Positions 34,546-44,570 of a stretch of 59,669 bases of DNA are shown in pieces. Source of the stretch: Bacillota bacterium (GTDB lineage: Bacteria > Bacillota > Clostridia > Ch29); NCBI GenBank assembly GCA_028686075.1, contig JAQUCT010000008.1, positions 1 to 59,669 on the forward strand. The letters are read 5' to 3'. The translations under genes and the position numbers were made by a program. Numbering within the stretch: position 1 is the first letter of the stretch; the number at the start of each line of letters is the position of its first letter. The notes beneath the pieces are model-generated. The model was not told the DNA's origin and did no database searches. It saw only the letters and a program-made list of their open reading frames with translations.

Positions 34546-37185
34546 TTATTTCAACTGTGACTGCAAAATTTCTATAACCATACCCAGGGCCTTGGAGATA
34601 TCCTCCGGCCTTTTTGCCCCGGCCTGGGCCATGTCAGGTTTGCCCCCTCCTCCACCGCCGGCAGCCTTTGCTATTTCTTTAATAATACTACCGCAATGCA
34701 CCCCGGCGGAAACGGCATCCTTGGTGGCCATTGCCAACATACTTATCTTGTCATCCTTCAAGGAAGCCAGAACAACCACTCCTGAACTCAAACGGTCTCT
34801 CAAGCTATCTCCCAGATTTCTAAGGGCGTCCATGTCCAGGTTGTCAACCCGCGCGGTAATCACCCTAAGCCCCTTAACCTCCTTAGCGTCCTGTATCAAC
34901 CGCTCGGTCTCCTGTCCGGCCAGCTTTTGCCTTAAGAAGTGAATTTCCCTTTCCTTAGTTTTTAAGTCCTCCATAAGGCTCTCAATCTTTAAAGCCGCGT
35001 TTTCAGGATGGGTCTTAAGCAGCCCCGCCACCTTATTTAAGACATCTTCCCTCGCCTTAATATGCTCAAGGGCCCCGCTGCCGGTCAGGGCTTCTATCCT
35101 TCTTACCCCTGCGGCTATACCGCTTTCCGCCAGCAGTACAAACTGTCCAAGGGCCCAGGTGTTTTTTACATGGGTGCCGCCACAAAGCTCCAGACTGAAG
35201 TCGCCCGTCTTTACCACCCTAACCACATCTTTGTACTTTTCGCCGAAAAGGGCCGTTGCCCCCATATTCCTGGCACTGTCTATATCGGTTACTATTGTTT
35301 CAACATCTAGGCCTTCAAGTATTTTTGAATTAACCAGGTCCTCCACCTGTTTAAGCTGCTCTTCCGTCACAGCGGCAATATGGGTAAAATCAAACCTGAG
35401 CCGATCCGGCCCAACCAGCGACCCGGCCTGTTCCACATGGCCGCCCAGGACTGCCCTTAGGGCCCTATGCAGCAGGTGTGTGGCGGTATGATTCCTGGCA
35501 GTGTCAATTCTTCGTCCGGTATCTATCTTCGCGACAGCCTCCATACCCGCCTTTACAACTCCTGTTTTCACAAGTCCTATGTGGAGGAATCTATCCCCCT
35601 GCACTGCCTTGCAGTCGGTCACCTCCACTTCGAAACCCTCTCCCTTTATCTCTCCCCGATCTCCTACCTGGCCGCCGCTCTCAGCGTAGAAGGGTGTGGA
35701 AGCCAGTATTAGTGCCACCCGGTCCCCTTTAAAGACCTCATCCACCAGGGTATTCTCCTTTAATAGTGCTGCAACCCTTGTTTTAAGGCTACATTTTTCA
35801 TAGCCTAGAAACTCGGTGGCTGCAATCCCTTCCAGCTGGGAGAAATCTTCGTCGCTCCATCCCACCGTCTGGGCATCCGCCCGGGCAGCACGCGCCCTGT
35901 CCCGCTGGTCGGCCATCTCCTTTTCGAATCCTTCCTCGTCCACAGTCATATCTTCCTCCTCCAGTATGTCCCTGGTCAAGTCCAGGGGGAAACCGAAGGT
36001 ATCGTACAGTTTAAAGGCTTTATCACCGGTTAGCACTTTGGTACCGGATTTCTTTGATTCGCGGACATATTCCTGCAGTATAGCTAGGCCCTGGTCCAGA
36101 GTCTCCTGGAACCTTTCCTCCTCCAGCTTTATTATATTACGGATATAATCCCTTTTTTCCATAAGAACGGGGTAAGCACCGCCGGATACCTCTATTACCT
36201 TGTCGGATACATCGTACAAAAAGCTTCCTTTAAGCCCCAGCAGCTTTCCATGACGGGCGGCCCTCCGTAGCAGGCGCCTGAGTACATAGCCCCTACCCTC
36301 GTTGGAGGGAATAACTCCGTCACTAATCATATTTGTAACCCCCCGGATATGGTCAGTTATTACCCTTATCGAGACGTCCGCCTTGGAGCTTTTTCCGTAC
36401 TCATTTCCCGTTATTCCGGCTATGTAGTCCAAAATGTGACGTATTGTATCCACCTCAAATATGGTTTCCGCGCCCTGCATTATGGCCGCCATTCTTTCAA
36501 GACCCATACCGGTATCAATATTGGGGTTTTCAAGCCTATGATATTCCCCTTTCGCATCCCTGTCAAACTGCGTAAACACGAGGTTCCAGAACTCCACATA
36601 CCTGTCGCAGTCGCAGCCTGCCCTGCAGTCCTCGCTGCCACAGCCGTATTTCTCGCCCCGGTCGAAATATATTTCCGAACAGGGTCCGCAGGGCCCCAGG
36701 CCTATTTCCCAAAAATTATCCTCCTTGCCCATCCGCACTATCTTTTCGGCGGGTATGCCCACCGATTTGTTCCATATTTCGAAGGCCTCGTCGTCATCCT
36801 TATAAATGGTAATCCACAGTCGATCCTTAGGGAGCTTTAAATCTTCGGTTACAAACTCCCACGCCCACGCAATAGCTTCCTCCTTGAAATAATCGCCAAA
36901 GGAGAAGTTGCCCAGCATCTCAAAAAAAGTCCCGTGTCGTGCGGTCTTGCCCACCATTTCTATGTCCGGTGTCCTGATACACTTCTGGCATGTTGCAGCC
37001 CTTTTGCCGGGCGGCGTCTTGGCCCCGGTAAAATAAGGCTTTAGCGGTGCCATGCCGCTATTTATAAGCAGCAGGCTTTTATCGTCTTGTGGAACAAGGG
37101 GAAAACCAGGCAGCCTCAAGTGGTCTTTGCTCTCAAAGAATTTCAGAAACCTTTCCCTTATTTCGTTAAGGCCCAATTGTTCCAT
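34546..37185 (-). CDS. alaS: Alanyl-tRNA synthetase
   Basis: 879 residues, class II synthetase charging tRNA-Ala. Catalytic domain motifs [18 protein letters not shown] (about 70), [14 protein letters not shown] and NTGMGLERM-like [14 protein letters not shown]; editing-domain zinc site HTATHLLH and CGGTH; C-terminal oligomerisation part with [16 protein letters not shown]. The ATG at 37185 follows GGGAGGTAATAAA; an upstream in-frame ATG at 37272 lies inside the T-box and is not used. Confidence 0.96.
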   Translation of the reverse strand: MEQLGLNEIRERFLKFFESKDHLRLPGFPLVPQDDKSLLLINSGMAPLKPYFTGAKTPPGKRAATCQKCIRTPDIEMVGKTARHGTFFEMLGNFSFGDYFKEEAIAWAWEFVTEDLKLPKDRLWITIYKDDDEAFEIWNKSVGIPAEKIVRMGKEDNFWEIGLGPCGPCSEIYFDRGEKYGCGSEDCRAGCDCDRYVEFWNLVFTQFDRDAKGEYHRLENPNIDTGMGLERMAAIMQGAETIFEVDTIRHILDYIAGITGNEYGKSSKADVSIRVITDHIRGVTNMISDGVIPSNEGRGYVLRRLLRRAARHGKLLGLKGSFLYDVSDKVIEVSGGAYPVLMEKRDYIRNIIKLEEERFQETLDQGLAILQEYVRESKKSGTKVLTGDKAFKLYDTFGFPLDLTRDILEEEDMTVDEEGFEKEMADQRDRARAARADAQTVGWSDEDFSQLEGIAATEFLGYEKCSLKTRVAALLKENTLVDEVFKGDRVALILASTPFYAESGGQVGDRGEIKGEGFEVEVTDCKAVQGDRFLHIGLVKTGVVKAGMEAVAKIDTGRRIDTARNHTATHLLHRALRAVLGGHVEQAGSLVGPDRLRFDFTHIAAVTEEQLKQVEDLVNSKILEGLDVETIVTDIDSARNMGATALFGEKYKDVVRVVKTGDFSLELCGGTHVKNTWALGQFVLLAESGIAAGVRRIEALTGSGALEHIKAREDVLNKVAGLLKTHPENAALKIESLMEDLKTKEREIHFLRQKLAGQETERLIQDAKEVKGLRVITARVDNLDMDALRNLGDSLRDRLSSGVVVLASLKDDKISMLAMATKDAVSAGVHCGSIIKEIAKAAGGGGGGKPDMAQAGAKRPEDISKALGMVIEILQSQLK

Positions 37186-37200
37186 TTTATTACCTCCCTT

Positions 37201-37445
37201 AAAATAAAAATCCCCTGTCCATGACTTTTGCCAGGGACGGAGACTAATCCGCGGTACCACCCTAATTGCCAAAAATATTGGCCTCTTGCATCATATAACG
37301 GATACATCCGGCAGCATCTACTTAGCTGTTCGATACTGCTACTCCGGGACTGCTTCATTCGCCCTGTTTCGAAAGCCTTTCAGCCGGGGGCTTCCTCTCT
37401 GGGGAAACGGAATCAAATTACTCCTTCCCTTCACTGTATTTGCCA
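37201..37445 (-). promoter_or_regulatory. T-box riboswitch (tRNA-Ala) upstream of alaS
   Basis: The T-box AGGGTGGTACCGCGG lies at 37249-37263 (minus). It is followed by a terminator, TCCCTGG...CCAGGGGA at 37211-37238, with a T run at 37201-37210. Upstream come AGAGAGGAAGCC and GGAGTAGC stem I elements. In the specifier position, GAA-GCA-GTC, the codon GCA (Ala) is at 37353-37351. Uncharged tRNA-Ala should stabilise the antiterminator and switch on alaS. Confidence 0.9.
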
Positions 37446-37510
37446 TTTATTAATTTTAAATAGAATTATATATAAACTGCCCAATATTGTCAAATATTAT
37501 TTACTGCGTT

Positions 37511-37559
37511 GTTGTTATCTTGTGATAATGTCATGTTGTTAATTATCTTGATAAATGTT
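37511..37559. repeat. IS-end-like repeat, copy 2, at the island edge
   Basis: GTTGTTATCTTGTGATAATG, then TCA, then TTGTTAATTATCTTGATAAA: nearly identical to 7728-7778 with two mismatches in the centre. It stands exactly between the conserved alaS T-box and the first gene of the accessory island. The rest of 37446-37662 is AT-rich without a gene. Confidence 0.55.
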
Positions 37560-37662
37560 GCGTTGATAACTCTAAGAGTGATATTTTTAAAGTCATAGAC
37601 AACAATATTTATTGTTTTTGTGGAGACACTTTGTTATAGAAACATATTGGGTTTTAAAATAG

Positions 37663-38745
37663 CTATACTACAAGGTTTATTATCACCGGAAAGAATGAAA
37701 GTACTCCTATAGTACGGATAAGCTGAAGAATAGCAACCTGCGAACTCTCCGCCCCAAATTCAGACGAGATAAGCACCATATCAGACATACCCGCCGGTGT
37801 ACAGCAAAACACAGCAGTTGTCAGGTCAAGTCCATAAATTTTATGCAACAAGAAACCAAGAACCGCGCATAAAAAAACATACGCTATCATCATTATAAGT
37901 ATTGGTAAAAGATTTTTTATTATGTATTTCAGTATCTCGGTAGAAACATTACATCCAATAAAAGCACCGGATAATACCTGCGCTGAGCGCTTTAATTTAA
38001 TTGGGACAAATCCTATATTAGTTTTTATCTTTAAAACCGTAGTAAAAAGCATTGACATAACCAAAACAGCTGCCGGCAGACCACTTATATTACCGATAAT
38101 TCCTCCAATCATCGCCAATGTCACTGTAATTAGTACTATATTAATACTATATTGGCTCTCACTCTGACTTGCAATCGTTTCCTGTGAATAAGCGGAAGCA
38201 TCCTGAGCTGTAGCAGACATATCGTCAGCAGGCAAATCATTATTCAGATAGTTAGAACATCTCCGAATTAATAATGGAAGTAGGCTTATAGCAGCTACAA
38301 GGCGTGCAAACTGAAATACTAATACTACTGAAGTATCCGCTCCCATCTCATAGGCAATAATGGTCATAGTTGAAATGCCTCCGGGAGTTGTAGCCAGAAG
38401 TGTACTTGTCAAATCCGAGGCGGTAGCATAATGGATGACTGAACCCATAATCAGATTAATAAGCAATAGCCCTCCCAACATGAATGCCGCTGGCCAAATC
38501 ATTTCCTTCAATCCTACAACCTTTTCCTTACTCATGCCAGTTCCTATAAAGGCACCGGCTACAATTTGCGAAATAATTCTACTCTCCTCGGGCATAAATG
38601 CTGCCGATGTAACCCCCCCATATAGTGAAACAGCAAACAAAGAGCCTAACATTGCTCCAGCTGTAACTTTGAACCGCAATGCAGCATAGGCACCTGCACA
38701 TCCTATACCCAGCGTTATTATTACCCTGAATATGTGATTTTCCAT
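37663..38745 (-). CDS. AbrB-type membrane permease
   Basis: 360 residues with about ten helices in two homologous halves ('membrane AbrB duplication', once annotated as ammonia monooxygenase-like). Repeats are visible: TTPGGISTMTIIAYEMGADTSVV in the first half and CTPAGMSDMVLISSEFGAESSQVA in the second. No DNA-binding domain despite the name. E. coli AbrB is poorly understood; transport of a small organic acid is plausible. Last gene of the island operon, separated from the M20 gene by a hairpin. Confidence 0.8.
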   Translation of the reverse strand: MENHIFRVIITLGIGCAGAYAALRFKVTAGAMLGSLFAVSLYGGVTSAAFMPEESRIISQIVAGAFIGTGMSKEKVVGLKEMIWPAAFMLGGLLLINLIMGSVIHYATASDLTSTLLATTPGGISTMTIIAYEMGADTSVVLVFQFARLVAAISLLPLLIRRCSNYLNNDLPADDMSATAQDASAYSQETIASQSESQYSINIVLITVTLAMIGGIIGNISGLPAAVLVMSMLFTTVLKIKTNIGFVPIKLKRSAQVLSGAFIGCNVSTEILKYIIKNLLPILIMMIAYVFLCAVLGFLLHKIYGLDLTTAVFCCTPAGMSDMVLISSEFGAESSQVAILQLIRTIGVLSFFPVIINLVV

Positions 38746-38808
38746 TACCAGAACACCCTATTCTATAAAGCCTTATCAAATGTAAAAAGTCGGCTATGAA
38801 TTAGATAG

Positions 38809-38842
38809 AGCAGGGAATGGATAGGATTCATCCAGTCCCTGC
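38809..38842 (-). terminator. Hairpin between the M20 and AbrB-type genes
   Basis: AGCAGGGA(c)TGGAT ... ATCCA(t)TCCCTGCT forms a 13-bp stem with one mismatch. The T run behind it is poor, so it may act as an RNA-stability or attenuation element rather than a full terminator. Confidence 0.5.
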
Positions 38843-38874
38843 TACCAACACTATAAATACACTAGTACCGTTCT

Positions 38875-40470
38875 TTATTTATCGGATACAATCACGTTAG
38901 ATTTTGTGCCTGTCACAAGGGCTGCACCCTGTGCTATGGATTCCAGCCTTTCAATTGCCCATTTGAGCATTTCACCATCCGGCATATTTAGCTCGAACCT
39001 ACCCTTTGCATTATCCGGTACTACATTACAGGGCATACCGCCTGAAGAGCAAATGCTATAATTTATTTGTGTACCGTTTTTAAGATGCTTTCCTAAATAC
39101 TCTATTGCTGCAATTGCAATCTGTAGTGCATCAAAACCACTTCTACCAAGATCCGGGGCTGCCGCCGCATGGGAAGATCTGCCACTAAAAGTCATATCTA
39201 CTACGGCTTTATTATCATGAAACTTCGTTACATTTTGCTTTTCTATAGATTGCCCGAAATCTCCCTTTATTGCTTCGTCAATGACTACGACGCTGGTATT
39301 ATCATCAAGGCTTTGCACTTCCTTTTTATGCTCTTGTTTGGCCTTGGCTATAAGTTCCGGGTTCGAAATAAAATCAAATGCCATCGCCGCTAATGTCTTA
39401 GCACCTGTTTTTACCGCCTCGTGTGCAGAATCGCTTTTCCCCAGGTCAAGCCATTCACGAGAATGCACAGATGTATTCTTTGGAGCAAAAGCTATTCTGA
39501 TACCAATACCGGGCAGTTTGTAAATAACGTTTCCAAAATCCGAGGAACCCACTCTTTTACGTACTCCCTCTATTCGTTGGGCACCTGCAAGTTCTGCATT
39601 CTCATAAAAGCTATCTACTAATACCTGAATCGGTATTTTAGGATAGTATTGATTCCCTTCTTTTATTTTCACAGATGCTGAGCACATCATAGCAGCACCG
39701 TTTATTACATCAATGAACCTATTTTTCAAGTGCTCATGATACGATACACTTTTTGCCCTAACGCTAAATTCCGCTTTGTATTCTCCTTCAGCCACAGGTT
39801 CCTCTGGAAGATACGTATAATGCATCCTTGCATCATCAGCTATATGTTCACGTAGAAACTCTACTCCTTGGAACGCCAACAGCATTGCATCTAATCCCCT
39901 CGATGCCGAGGAGTTATCGTTTGGCTCCGCACCGTTTCCATCGGAAAAAATAACTTCATATCGAACTGCGGCCAGCGTTCTCAGGTCGGTGGTGGTTTCT
40001 GTACCACCATGCATAATCATAGCTATATCAATATCATTAAAACATCCATTCTTTATCATTGTTGTTTTACCACCAACAGAGTGACCTTCCTCATCCGGGC
40101 ACCCGTACACTACCAATTTGAATGGGTATTTACTCCCCAGTTCGTCTTTCAAGGCCAAAGCAGCACCAACAGCACAGGGTCCCTGCATATGATGTCCGCA
40201 AGCATGGCCTAATCCGTACAGTGCATCATATTCGCATAGTAATCCAATGGACGGTCCTCCCGATAGGCTTTGGTATTCTGCTCTAAATGCGGTTTCCAAT
40301 GTCCCTACACCCCTTGTTACTTTGAAACCGTTTTTGTTTAAAAACTCGCACAAAGCGGTAGAGGACTCGTACTCTTCACATCCAAGTTCCGGATGGTCGA
40401 ATATAAAATCGGCTAGGCTAACCAAATCCTTAGATATGTTTTCAATATAAGAAAATAATTTTTCTTTCAT
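38875..40470 (-). CDS. M20-family amidohydrolase with a second lid domain
   Basis: 531 residues against about 390-430 for M20D enzymes. The catalytic domain is complete: LLCEYDALYGLGHACGHH, CPDEEGHSVGGK (catalytic Glu-Glu), MHGG and VHSREW are the metal and base positions. The normal lid/dimerisation domain occupies about 175-295. After about residue 425 a second lid-like domain follows, with MTFSGRSSHAAAAPDLGRSG and SSGGMPCNVVPDNA, which are lid hallmarks. The enzyme probably hydrolyses an amide or acyl-amino acid brought in by the neighbouring ABC importer. The substrate cannot be read from sequence. Confidence 0.85.
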   Translation of the reverse strand: MKEKLFSYIENISKDLVSLADFIFDHPELGCEEYESSTALCEFLNKNGFKVTRGVGTLETAFRAEYQSLSGGPSIGLLCEYDALYGLGHACGHHMQGPCAVGAALALKDELGSKYPFKLVVYGCPDEEGHSVGGKTTMIKNGCFNDIDIAMIMHGGTETTTDLRTLAAVRYEVIFSDGNGAEPNDNSSASRGLDAMLLAFQGVEFLREHIADDARMHYTYLPEEPVAEGEYKAEFSVRAKSVSYHEHLKNRFIDVINGAAMMCSASVKIKEGNQYYPKIPIQVLVDSFYENAELAGAQRIEGVRKRVGSSDFGNVIYKLPGIGIRIAFAPKNTSVHSREWLDLGKSDSAHEAVKTGAKTLAAMAFDFISNPELIAKAKQEHKKEVQSLDDNTSVVVIDEAIKGDFGQSIEKQNVTKFHDNKAVVDMTFSGRSSHAAAAPDLGRSGFDALQIAIAAIEYLGKHLKNGTQINYSICSSGGMPCNVVPDNAKGRFELNMPDGEMLKWAIERLESIAQGAALVTGTKSNVIVSDK

Positions 40471-40560
40471 TTAGCTTCCTCCATATTAAAATAATGATTC
40501 CAATCTTTTTGTAGCTGCCCAAGTGTAATGTTATTCCATTACGGAAAGATTGTTTTCTCT

Positions 40561-41517
40561 CTATTTATTAAAACAACTTACAAAGTGACCCCTATCAACC
40601 TCGGTTAAAACCGGGTCACTTTCTTTACATACAGAGCTGCATAGGCGGCATCTCCCTGCAAAACGACAACCTGGTTTCGGGTTGATTGGGCTTGGCACAT
40701 CCCCCTCCAGTATAATCCTATTAAGCTTTACATTTATCTTCGGTATTGGTACCGCAGACAAAAGTGCTTTGGTATATGGATGAACAGGATTCTGGAATAT
40801 CGATTTACAATTTGCAAGCTCCACTATCTTTCCTAAATACATAACGGCTACCATATCACTTATATGTTTTACAACACTCAAATCATGCGAGATAAACAAA
40901 TATGTTAGATTTAAATCATCTTGCAGTTGCTGAAGCAGATTAAGTACTTGTGCCTGTATGGATACGTCAAGGGCAGAAACCGGTTCATCAAGAACTATAA
41001 ATGAAGGGTTAAGTGCCAAAGCCCTGGCAATGCCTACACGCTGCCTACGCCCCCCGTCCAGTTCATGGGGATAAGCGTTTGCAAATCTTTGAGCCAGCCC
41101 GGAGGTATCCATTAATTCGTAAACACGTTTGGCGTACTGCTTTTTATTTGTAAAGGCTTTTTGTACAACAAGGGGTTCGGCAATACTTTCATACACACTT
41201 TTTCTGCTGTCCAATGACGAATAGGGGTCCTGAAAAACAATTTGCATCTTCTTTCTGTATTTCCGCATCTGCATTTTATCCAAGTCACGGATGTTTGCTC
41301 CCTCAAAGTAAATTTCTCCGGCGGTAGCTTCTAACAACCTTAGGACTACCCTTCCGATTGTAGATTTGCCGCACCCTGATTCTCCAACAAGACTTAATGT
41401 TTTGCCTCTGTTTATTGCAAAATTTACATCATCAACAGCGTGCAAATAGCCCTGCTTTGTCTTAAAGTATTTTTTTAGATTTTTAACCTCTAATAGCTTT
41501 TCAGGCAACTTTTTCAC
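40561..41517 (-). CDS. oppF: Oligopeptide-type ABC transporter ATPase (OppF/DppF)
   Basis: 318 residues: Walker A GESGCGKST, Q-loop FQDPYSSLD, signature ELDGGRRQRVGIARAL (a DGGRR variant of LSGGQ common in this subgroup), Walker B FIVLDEPVSALD and switch histidine ISHD. The C-terminal oligopeptide/dipeptide extension ends with Cys-rich GCRFAGRC...C, a probable Fe-S site of Opp/Dpp ATPases. It pairs with the next gene to drive the importer. Confidence 0.92.
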   Translation of the reverse strand: MKKLPEKLLEVKNLKKYFKTKQGYLHAVDDVNFAINRGKTLSLVGESGCGKSTIGRVVLRLLEATAGEIYFEGANIRDLDKMQMRKYRKKMQIVFQDPYSSLDSRKSVYESIAEPLVVQKAFTNKKQYAKRVYELMDTSGLAQRFANAYPHELDGGRRQRVGIARALALNPSFIVLDEPVSALDVSIQAQVLNLLQQLQDDLNLTYLFISHDLSVVKHISDMVAVMYLGKIVELANCKSIFQNPVHPYTKALLSAVPIPKINVKLNRIILEGDVPSPINPKPGCRFAGRCRLCSSVCKESDPVLTEVDRGHFVSCFNK

Positions 41518-41543
41518 CTCAATCCATAAAGATCATTTCCACA

Positions 41544-42509
41544 TCATACAAAATGACATTTTACAAAGTGGCCATTTTCAATTTCCTTATTGGCAGGATT
41601 TTCATTCTCACATTCCTTTCCAGCCATTGGACATCTAGGGTAAAATTTACAACCCTTTGGCAGATTCGTAGGGTCAGGCATAAGTCCTTCAATAGGGGTA
41701 AGCTTATTATCCTCAGCAGTTATATCAGGGATGCAAGCAAAAAGCCCTTTTGTATATGGATGCTTAGCATTTAGGAAAATATGCTGTTTTGTACCGTATT
41801 CAACTATTTCCCCCGCATACATTATTGCTATATAGTCACAGGTCTCAGCCACTATACCAAGGTCGTGGGTAATCATAATAACGGATGTATTATACTGAGC
41901 AATTAGTTTTTTCATCATCTCTAATACCTGTGCCTGTATGGTGACATCCAGGGCGGTAGTTGGCTCATCGGCAATAAGCAGCTTTGGGTTGCAAGCTAAT
42001 GCCATTGCAATAACGACCCTTTGCTTCATGCCGCCACTTAGCTGATGGGGATAGTCACCAGCACGCTCACCCTTAATTCCTACTTGCTCTAACATGGTAC
42101 AAGCCTCTTCAAAGGATTGTTTTTTGCTTATATCGTTATGAAGACGAATCGTTTCCGCTATTTGATCTCCCACTGTCATAACGGGATTTAGGGAAGTCAT
42201 AGGATCCTGGAAAATCATTGAAATCTGTTTTCCCCTAATAGAACGCATTTCTTTTTTGCTTTTTTTAAGCAAGTTTTCCCCATCAAAATATATTTCTCCT
42301 CTTACTATCTTTGCCGGCGGATCGGGCAGCAGGCGCATTATTCCTTTGACAGTGGTAGTTTTGCCAGCACCCGTTTCACCTACAAGACCCAAGGTTTGTC
42401 CATTACTCATAGATAGGTTTAGGCCTTCCACCGCTTTAACTATACCGTCATAAGTATTATAGTTTATGGTCAGGTCTTTAATCTTTAAAAGAAGATTTTT
42501 TTGTTCCAT
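41544..42509 (-). CDS. oppD: Oligopeptide-type ABC transporter ATPase (OppD/DppD)
   Basis: 321 residues: Walker A GETGAGKTT, FQDPMTSLNPV, signature LSGGMKQRVVIAMAL, Walker B LLIADEPTTALD and ITHDLGIVAE. The C-terminal extension GCKFYPRCPMAGKEC supplies the usual cysteines. AGGAGATTGAT precedes the ATG. Partner of the OppF-like ATPase. Confidence 0.92.
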   Translation of the reverse strand: MEQKNLLLKIKDLTINYNTYDGIVKAVEGLNLSMSNGQTLGLVGETGAGKTTTVKGIMRLLPDPPAKIVRGEIYFDGENLLKKSKKEMRSIRGKQISMIFQDPMTSLNPVMTVGDQIAETIRLHNDISKKQSFEEACTMLEQVGIKGERAGDYPHQLSGGMKQRVVIAMALACNPKLLIADEPTTALDVTIQAQVLEMMKKLIAQYNTSVIMITHDLGIVAETCDYIAIMYAGEIVEYGTKQHIFLNAKHPYTKGLFACIPDITAEDNKLTPIEGLMPDPTNLPKGCKFYPRCPMAGKECENENPANKEIENGHFVKCHFV

Positions 42510-42585
42510 ATCAATCTCCTATCTGCCGCAAAGTACAGCGTTGAATTATTAATTAATATTCATTAATCGAAATCAATTTTTCCAA

Positions 42586-43479
42586 TCAATCCTTAAGCTT
42601 AGGATCTAGTGCATCCCGTAGCCCGTCGCCTATAAGATTCATGGCATATATAGCAAACATGATTGCAGCACCGGGAAATGTGGTAATATGAGGACTATTT
42701 CTTATAAAATCCCTTCCCGTTGAAAGCATAGCACCCCATTCAGGAGTAGGTGGTTCTATACCCAACCCTATAAAACTTAGACTTGCACAGGATAATATAG
42801 CTGTACCAACACTCATACTTATCTGCACAATCATAGGTGCCATGCTGTTTGGTATAATATGTTGCGTTATTATAAAAAAGTCGCTCGCCCCGGCCGCTTT
42901 CGACGCCTCAACAAATTCCTGATCGCGCACCGACATAATGGAGCTGCGCATAATCCGACAATACCTTGGCATTGTAGAAATTCCGATGGCAATCATCATA
43001 TTCTGCAGGCCTGAGCCAAGGGCTGACACTATAGCAATATTTAAAAGTATTGACGGGATCGCCATTGCAATGTCCATAAAACGCATAATTACATTGTCTA
43101 GGGATCCACCGTAATAACCTGCAATCGCACCTAAAAAACCTCCCAAAAGACAGGCAATTCCGACTGCGATTAGCCCTACCGATACTGATATCCTGGATCC
43201 ATATATCACTCTGCTTAAAATATCCCGTCCTAACTCATCGGTACCAAAAATGTGCTCGACACTAGGTTTTTGAAGTCTATTTTTTAAGTTTTGTTCAATT
43301 GGGTCATATGGGGCAATATACTGCGCAAATATTGCGGCAAAAATCAAGACGCATAACATAATCAAACCGACGACTGCTTTTTTGTTTCGACAGAATCTTC
43401 TCCAAACTTCCGCTTTCTGACTTTTCTTTTTATACGTAGGTACAAGTTCGGAGGATTCTTGTAGTGTAACATTGCTCAT
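42586..43479 (-). CDS. oppC: Oligopeptide-type ABC permease (OppC/DppC)
   Basis: 297 residues: N-terminal cytosolic stretch, helix about 32-52, periplasmic loop with HIFGTDELGRDILSRVIYGSR (DppC hallmark), then five helices. The ATPase-contact loop EAA motif is EFVEASKAAGASDFFIITQHIIPN. It forms the pore with the OppB-like protein. The start lies 12 bp behind oppB. Confidence 0.92.
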   Translation of the reverse strand: MSNVTLQESSELVPTYKKKSQKAEVWRRFCRNKKAVVGLIMLCVLIFAAIFAQYIAPYDPIEQNLKNRLQKPSVEHIFGTDELGRDILSRVIYGSRISVSVGLIAVGIACLLGGFLGAIAGYYGGSLDNVIMRFMDIAMAIPSILLNIAIVSALGSGLQNMMIAIGISTMPRYCRIMRSSIMSVRDQEFVEASKAAGASDFFIITQHIIPNSMAPMIVQISMSVGTAILSCASLSFIGLGIEPPTPEWGAMLSTGRDFIRNSPHITTFPGAAIMFAIYAMNLIGDGLRDALDPKLKD

Positions 43480-43491
43480 TACTATACCCCC

Positions 43492-44424
43492 TCACCTGTA
43501 TTGAGATTTTAGCCGCGGATCGGCGAATGCGTATAATATATCAACAATCAGGTTAACAACACTAAATGCCAACGCAATCACCAAGACGCCGCCCTGCACA
43601 ACAGGATAGTTACGCGCTTTGATAGCATCAACCATCATTTTCCCTATTCCAGGGATTGCAAATATTGACTCGGTTAATACAGCTCCACCCATCATAACAC
43701 CGAACCTTATCCCTACGGTGGTTATGATTGGTATCAAAGCATTCTTCAGTGCGTGGCGAAGAATTACAACTATCTCACTTTGCCCCTTTGCACGCGCTGT
43801 GGATATATAGTCTTGCCTTATAACTTCAAGCATACTCGAGCGTGTCATCCTGGCAATAACTGCAGCAGAGCTAGTGCCTATGGTTACTGCAGGCAAAATC
43901 ATGTGCTTGAAGGAAGAAAAACCTGACGCAGGCAGCCATTGAAGGTGTATCGAAAACAAAATCATAAGCAATAGTCCTTGCCAAAAGTTGGGCATAGAAG
44001 TACCTAGCATGGCCAATGCCATAGCAACATTATCAAAAATAGAATACTGTTTCACCGCCGAAACTATTCCCAATACCACCCCTATAACAACCGCCAGTCC
44101 AACGGATAACCCCGCCAGTTTGAGCGTATTAGGGAAAGTTTGTGCAATCCGCTGCGATACCGGCTGTCTTGTGGCGTAACATGTACCAAGGTCTCCTTTG
44201 CTTACAAGGTTCCATATAAACCTTCCAAAACGAACTATATATGGGTCATTAAGGCCCATCTCTTCTTCTAATAGTTCGATAGCCTCCTTGGAACCCCCCT
44301 CTTCTCCCAGTAATATTTCTGCAGGGTTCCCAGGTGTAATATACATCAGTGTAAAAACTACTAATGATACGCCAAGCATAACCGGTATTAGCATGAGAAC
44401 ACGACGTATTATATACTTTAACAT
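43492..44424 (-). CDS. oppB: Oligopeptide-type ABC permease (OppB/DppB)
   Basis: 310 residues: MLKYIIRRVLMLIPVMLGV helix at the start, PGNPAEILLGEEG loop, GDLGTCYATRQPV, and the EAA loop YISTARAKGQSEIVVILRHALKNALIP. Six helices. The ATG at 44424 has GGAGG 7 bp upstream and is preferred to the one six codons earlier. A hairpin separates it from the binding-protein gene. Confidence 0.92.
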   Translation of the reverse strand: MLKYIIRRVLMLIPVMLGVSLVVFTLMYITPGNPAEILLGEEGGSKEAIELLEEEMGLNDPYIVRFGRFIWNLVSKGDLGTCYATRQPVSQRIAQTFPNTLKLAGLSVGLAVVIGVVLGIVSAVKQYSIFDNVAMALAMLGTSMPNFWQGLLLMILFSIHLQWLPASGFSSFKHMILPAVTIGTSSAAVIARMTRSSMLEVIRQDYISTARAKGQSEIVVILRHALKNALIPIITTVGIRFGVMMGGAVLTESIFAIPGIGKMMVDAIKARNYPVVQGGVLVIALAFSVVNLIVDILYAFADPRLKSQYR

Positions 44425-44523
44425 CTGCAAGCCTCCAATCAAAACAAAAATACCGGATAGGCATAACCAATTGTCATGATTTTTTTAATACTATGTTTTA
44501 TGCAATAATTATAAAGGAAAGCC

Positions 44524-44543
44524 GCGGCAGATTGTGCTGCCGC
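44524..44543 (-). terminator. Intercistronic hairpin behind the binding-protein gene
   Basis: GCGGCAG-cacaat-CTGCCGC, GC-rich, with no clear T run, between the solute-binding-protein stop and oppB. Such hairpins commonly give partial termination or stabilise the upstream mRNA, so the binding protein outnumbers the permease. Confidence 0.55.
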
Positions 44544-44570
44544 CGCCTTAAAATAATACAAGTCTTTTAT

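Noticed and set aside
37186-37272. N-terminal extension of AlaS from 37272
   Set aside because: It lies within the T-box terminator region and has no RBS; the ATG at 37185 follows GGGAGG and matches the usual AlaS start.
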